From NCBI RefSeq assembly GCF_016031625.1, contig NZ_JACCHP010000004.1:248001-312000 (forward strand): a DNA stretch of 64,000 nt, given 5' to 3'. The notes under the pieces were generated by a model. It was not told the origin of the DNA. It saw only the letters and a program-made list of their open reading frames with translations, and searched no databases. The position numbers and the translations under genes were made by a program. The stretch comes from Bradyrhizobium agreste. Lineage in GTDB: Bacteria > Pseudomonadota > Alphaproteobacteria > Rhizobiales > Xanthobacteraceae. Shown in pieces: positions 60,642 through 64,000 of this stretch (position 1 is the first letter of the stretch; each line of letters starts with the position of its first letter).

Positions 60642-62660
60642 TCAAGAACTTCTGACGGCACGCTTCACTTGATGGACGACGTTCTCGGCGGTGATGCCGA
60701 AGTGACGGAACAGGTCCTCTCCAGGTCCCGACGCCCCGAACCCGGTCATCCCGACGAAGATGCCGTCCTCGCCGAGATAACGCTCCCAGCCCTGGCGGAC
60801 GGCCGCCTCGATTCCCACCTTGAGTGTATCCGCGCCGCCAAGAGTGCTGCGCCGGTAGTCTTCGTCCTGCTGCTCGAAAGCTTCCCAGCTTGGCATCGAG
60901 ACCACCGCGGACGATATCCCTTCCTTTTCAAGAAGCCGCTTTGCCTTGAGCGCGATCGAGACCTCGGACCCGGTCGCAACCAGGCTGACCTGTCTCGGAC
61001 CGCCGACCGCCGCGGCGAGCACGTACGCGCCCCGCGCACAGAGATTCTCGTCGGTATGGCTGCGGCGAACCGGTGGTAAAGCTTGACGGGAGAGGATCAG
61101 GGAAGAGGGACCATCCCGCCTCGCCAATGCTATCTCCCAACATTCGGCGACCTCCACCGCGTCGGCCGGTCGCATGACCAGCATGTTCGGGATCGCCCTA
61201 AGTGAGGCCAGGATCTCGACGGGCTGATGGGTAGGTCCATTCTGCCCAATTCCGATCGAGTCGTGGCTGTAGACGAATATGCTGCGCACCCCCATGAGGG
61301 CGGCCATTCTGATCGCAGGTCTTAAGTAATCGGAGAAGGCCAAATAGGTCGCCCCGATCGGAACGATACCGCCGTGGGCGGCCATGCCGTTCATCATTGA
61401 TCCCATGGCATGCTCGCGTATCCCGTAGTGAACAAAGCGCCCTCCTCTGTCACTCGCCGCAAAAGCACGCAGTTCGCGCTTGTGCCCCGTCGGCCCTTCG
61501 AGATCCGGAGCTCCGCTCACCAACTCGGGAATCGCGGCAAATACGCTTGCGATTGCCTCTCCGGAAGATTGAATAGACGGTTGGGCGGGCAGGTTGATCG
61601 CCGACCGCTTATACAGCCGCAGGGACTCCTCCCAGCCCGTCGGCAGCTCCCGCGCGGCGAGGCGCTCCACAAGAGCGCGTTTGTCCGCTGGCAGCCCGGC
61701 AAGCCGCGCCTGCCAGGCGCGATATTCGACGCCATTGCGCGCCTCTATCATGCTCCGCCAACCTGCCAAGACGTTTTCCGGGACGACAAACGGTGGTGAA
61801 GTCCAGTCCAGGCGCTCGCGCGCGGCTTCGGTGTCCTCTTTGAAGACACGACTACCATGCGCGCCCCTCTGACCTTCGAGCCGAACGAATCCCCGGCCGA
61901 TGGTCGTGGCGCACGCGATCAGACTTGGCCTGGAATCGGATTTGGCGTGAGCGATCGCAACGTCGATTGCCTCCATGTCGTGTCCGTCTGCATCCAGAAC
62001 CTGCCAGCCCGCAGCCCTGAACCGGCTTCGGATATCCTCGCTGATCGAGATCGAAGTGCTGCCGTCGTCCGTGATTGAGTTGTCGTCCCACAGTACGATC
62101 AGCTTTCCCAATCTCAAATGCCCGGCGAGCGAAAGTGCCTCCTGAGCGACCCCTTCCATCAGGCAACCGTCGCCGGCGAGAACATATGTGAAGTGGTCGA
62201 CTATGTCTGGTCCGAGTACGCTACGCAGATGCTCTTCCGCAACGGCCATTCCCACGCCATTCGCGAAACCCTGACCAAGAGGACCGGTTGTCACCTCAAT
62301 GCCATGTTCCGTTGCGTATTCCGGATGGCCATGACAGATCGAGCCAAGTTTTCGGAACGACTTGATCTGTTCGATCGTAACGGCCTCGTAGCCACTGAGG
62401 TGCAGCACGGAGTACAGCAGCATTGAACCGTGACCGTTCGAGAGCACGAATCTGTCGCGATCAAACCAATTCGGATTGGCGGGATTTAGCTTTAGGTGGC
62501 GTGTGAACAGAACGGTGGCGATCTCTGCGCAACCGAGCGGAGCTCCCGGATGACCATCGCCAGAGCGCTCGATCGCGTCCAGAGACAGCATCCTGATGGC
62601 GTCCGCCATCTTCTTGCTCAGGGTTGCGTCGGCAAGCACTTGTGTTCGGACGACATTCAT
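60642..62660 (-). CDS. tkt: Transketolase
   Basis: The 672-residue single-chain transketolase has the thiamine diphosphate fold: SGDGHPGAPLGCAEIATVLF, TGPLGQGFANGVGMA and AGDGCLMEGVAQEALSLAGHLRLGKLIVLWDDNSITDDG in the first half. RFVHYGIREHAMGSMMNGMAAHGG, YSHDSIGIGQNGPTHQPVE and LVATGSEVSIAL are in the second. It moves two-carbon ketol units between sugar phosphates. It lies 57 bases after the TRAP permease stop on the same strand, an unusual pairing. It is probably a dedicated copy rather than the housekeeping one, given this catabolic setting. Confidence 0.93.
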   Translation of the reverse strand: MNVVRTQVLADATLSKKMADAIRMLSLDAIERSGDGHPGAPLGCAEIATVLFTRHLKLNPANPNWFDRDRFVLSNGHGSMLLYSVLHLSGYEAVTIEQIKSFRKLGSICHGHPEYATEHGIEVTTGPLGQGFANGVGMAVAEEHLRSVLGPDIVDHFTYVLAGDGCLMEGVAQEALSLAGHLRLGKLIVLWDDNSITDDGSTSISISEDIRSRFRAAGWQVLDADGHDMEAIDVAIAHAKSDSRPSLIACATTIGRGFVRLEGQRGAHGSRVFKEDTEAARERLDWTSPPFVVPENVLAGWRSMIEARNGVEYRAWQARLAGLPADKRALVERLAARELPTGWEESLRLYKRSAINLPAQPSIQSSGEAIASVFAAIPELVSGAPDLEGPTGHKRELRAFAASDRGGRFVHYGIREHAMGSMMNGMAAHGGIVPIGATYLAFSDYLRPAIRMAALMGVRSIFVYSHDSIGIGQNGPTHQPVEILASLRAIPNMLVMRPADAVEVAECWEIALARRDGPSSLILSRQALPPVRRSHTDENLCARGAYVLAAAVGGPRQVSLVATGSEVSIALKAKRLLEKEGISSAVVSMPSWEAFEQQDEDYRRSTLGGADTLKVGIEAAVRQGWERYLGEDGIFVGMTGFGASGPGEDLFRHFGITAENVVHQVKRAVRSS

Positions 62661-62717
62661 AAGTTTACTCTCGCTTTATCGGGTGTGTGGTCGCTGATCT
62701 GCGTCTGCAGGCCCGCC

Positions 62718-64000
62718 TTAAAGGAAGCCGGTGGAAAGCCAGGGGATGCCGGCCACGATCGTTAGGCCGACCAAAAGGGCCCCCACGTATCCCAACAGGG
62801 GTCGGATGCCTTCCGCCGGATCCACGCGGCCTATCGCGCACGCGGCATAGTAGCCAACGCCAAAGGGCGGCAAGAACAGCCCGATTCCCATCGCGAGAAT
62901 GACGACCATGGCATAGTGGACTTCATGGATGCCGACGCTCTTCGCGATCGGAAACATCAGCGGCGCGAACAGCACAAGCGCAGGGATCCCTTCCAGCACG
63001 CTTCCGAGGATCACGAACATAACAATGGATACGATCATGAAGGTCGGGGCGCCCCCCGGAAGCGACGACATCATCTTGGCGAGATCACGCGAGAAGCCCG
63101 ACTGGGTGAGGCACCAGGCGACGGTCGTCGCGGCTCCTATGATGAAGAGGATCGCACCCGACAGGGCAGCCGTATCGACAAGCATCTTGGGAAGTTTAGA
63201 CCAGTCGCAACGACGGTAAATCAAAAGTCCAACGAGAATCGAGTAAGCAATACCAATCGTGGAGACCTCAGTGGCGGTGGCAACCCCCTCGACGACCGCC
63301 GCTCTTATGATGAACGGCAGGGCAAGGGCCGGCGTCGCGAAGAGAAACGATTTGAGGACCTCTTTGCGACTCGGCGTTCTCGCGTCGGACACGTTCGCCT
63401 TGCGGTTGCGCCACCAGACTAGGACCGCGAGGGATGCCCCCACCGCGACGGCTGGGAGAAGACCGCCGGTGAAAAGTGCTGCGATAGACACCGTCGTGAC
63501 CGATCCGATCGTGATCAACACAAGGCTTGGAGGAATCGTTTCGGTCTGGGCTCCCGTCGCGGCCAGTAGCGCCACGAGTTCGCCGCCGCGTTGCCCGCGT
63601 TTCCTCATTTCCGGAAACAGCGACGGCGCCACGGCCGCCATGTCGGCGGTCTTGGATCCGGAGATGCCGGATACCAGATACATTGCGCCGATCAGCACAT
63701 AGCTCAATCCGCCCCTGACGTGCCCCAGCAGCGCGGCGAGGAAGTCGACCATAGCCTTCGCCATCCCAGTCGTTTCCATGAGCATTCCAAGAAACACGAA
63801 CAAAGGCACAGCCAGCAGGATCAGGTGGGACATACCCTCGTCGAGCCGACCAGCAATGGTGAGCAACGGAGCATTGGTCGACAGACCTAGGTAGCCCAGT
63901 GCGGCGATCGCGAAGGCGAACGCAATGGGCACGCCAAGGAAGACCGCTACTCCGACAAGTCCGACGAAGAATATGATGAGATTGAGGTTTCCGAGTGCAT
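62718..64000 (-). CDS. TRAP transporter large permease (DctM type), 5' end outside the window
   Basis: The open frame continues past base 64000 (NLNLIIFFVGLVGVAVFLGVPIAFAFAIA is in frame upstream of the internal ATG at 63932), so only the C-terminal 426 or so residues are seen. DctM motifs: AVPLFVFLGMLMETTGMAKAMVDF, GISGSKTADMAAVAPSLFPEM, ATGAQTETIPPSLVLITIGS and the C-terminal ILAMGIGLFLPPFGVGYYAACAI. It imports an organic anion with sodium. The small permease and binding protein should lie beyond the window. It is upstream of transketolase on the same transcript. Confidence 0.9.
   Translation of the reverse strand, partial: ALGNLNLIIFFVGLVGVAVFLGVPIAFAFAIAALGYLGLSTNAPLLTIAGRLDEGMSHLILLAVPLFVFLGMLMETTGMAKAMVDFLAALLGHVRGGLSYVLIGAMYLVSGISGSKTADMAAVAPSLFPEMRKRGQRGGELVALLAATGAQTETIPPSLVLITIGSVTTVSIAALFTGGLLPAVAVGASLAVLVWWRNRKANVSDARTPSRKEVLKSFLFATPALALPFIIRAAVVEGVATATEVSTIGIAYSILVGLLIYRRCDWSKLPKMLVDTAALSGAILFIIGAATTVAWCLTQSGFSRDLAKMMSSLPGGAPTFMIVSIVMFVILGSVLEGIPALVLFAPLMFPIAKSVGIHEVHYAMVVILAMGIGLFLPPFGVGYYAACAIGRVDPAEGIRPLLGYVGALLVGLTIVAGIPWLSTGFL

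Noticed and set aside
1..64000. CRISPR array, integrase, transposase, phage or toxin-antitoxin genes
   Set aside because: Looked for on both strands; no repeat-spacer pattern and no recognisable protein of these types.

Overview
The window looks like a chromosomal segment of an alphaproteobacterium of the Bradyrhizobium/Rhodopseudomonas type. The evidence is the very high G+C content, the many TRAP and ABC importers and GntR/FCD regulators, the FixK-type control sites, the polyphosphate kinase 2, and an intergenic palindrome of a kind common in Bradyrhizobium. No intact tRNA, rRNA, CRISPR array, transposase or integrase is visible.

Region 1 (1-24.8 kb) is an apparent low-oxygen/stress regulon. 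Seven copies of a perfect TTGA-N6-TCAA FixK/FNR-type box lie 56-108 bp ahead of gene starts. The genes served are: a two-domain hydrolase (frameshifted) and a divergent hydrolase; a 3-oxoacid CoA-transferase pair with a MaoC hydratase; a DUF3141 (PHA-synthase-like)-phosphotransacetylase-acetate kinase-enoyl-ACP reductase operon with a divergent GNAT acetyltransferase; a DUF3300-DUF2950-exported-protein operon; a membrane-fusion protein pair divergent from a PPK2 operon; a Gly-rich exported protein; and an AI-2E/PerM family membrane protein. Signalling genes sit among them: a histidine kinase with a periplasmic binding-protein sensor, a FixJ-type regulator, a lone receiver domain and a cysteine-free Crp/FixK-like factor. 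Together this suggests acetyl-CoA/acyl disposal to acetate, polyphosphate metabolism and envelope adjustment under oxygen limitation.

Region 2 (25.3-32.4 kb) is a compact malonate-use cassette: GntR regulator, three-gene TRAP importer, malonyl-CoA decarboxylase and malonyl-CoA synthetase. It is bracketed by two different tRNA 3' fragments (a tRNA-Lys(CTT) 3' half on the minus strand, and a T-arm/acceptor end on the plus strand) that both point outward, which suggests past site-specific integration.

Region 3 (32.7-41.4 kb) has a frameshifted FAD monooxygenase with a MarR regulator, a LysR remnant, and a module of tandem-HTH FCD regulator, HMG-CoA-lyase-type enzyme, CaiB CoA-transferase and NitT/TauT-type ABC importer. 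This module could activate and cleave a 3-hydroxy-3-methyl dicarboxylic acid.

Region 4 (41.5-64 kb) looks less G+C-rich by eye and is an accessory catabolic zone. It holds a ribose/xylose-type ABC importer with lactonase and SDR, a PepD-like peptidase, and decayed Ldh and BKACE genes. A second module follows: hydroxyacid dehydrogenase, ABM monooxygenase, tartrate/isopropylmalate-type dehydrogenase, FCD regulator, MFS transporter, a GMC oxidoreductase pseudogene with three frameshifts, aldehyde dehydrogenase, haloacid dehalogenase, transketolase and the 3' part of a TRAP permease gene. Three related palindromes (TTAATG...CATTAA type) in this module mark a likely regulon of the local FCD regulator.

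The assignments rest on reading translated sequences and motifs. No database search or computation was run.
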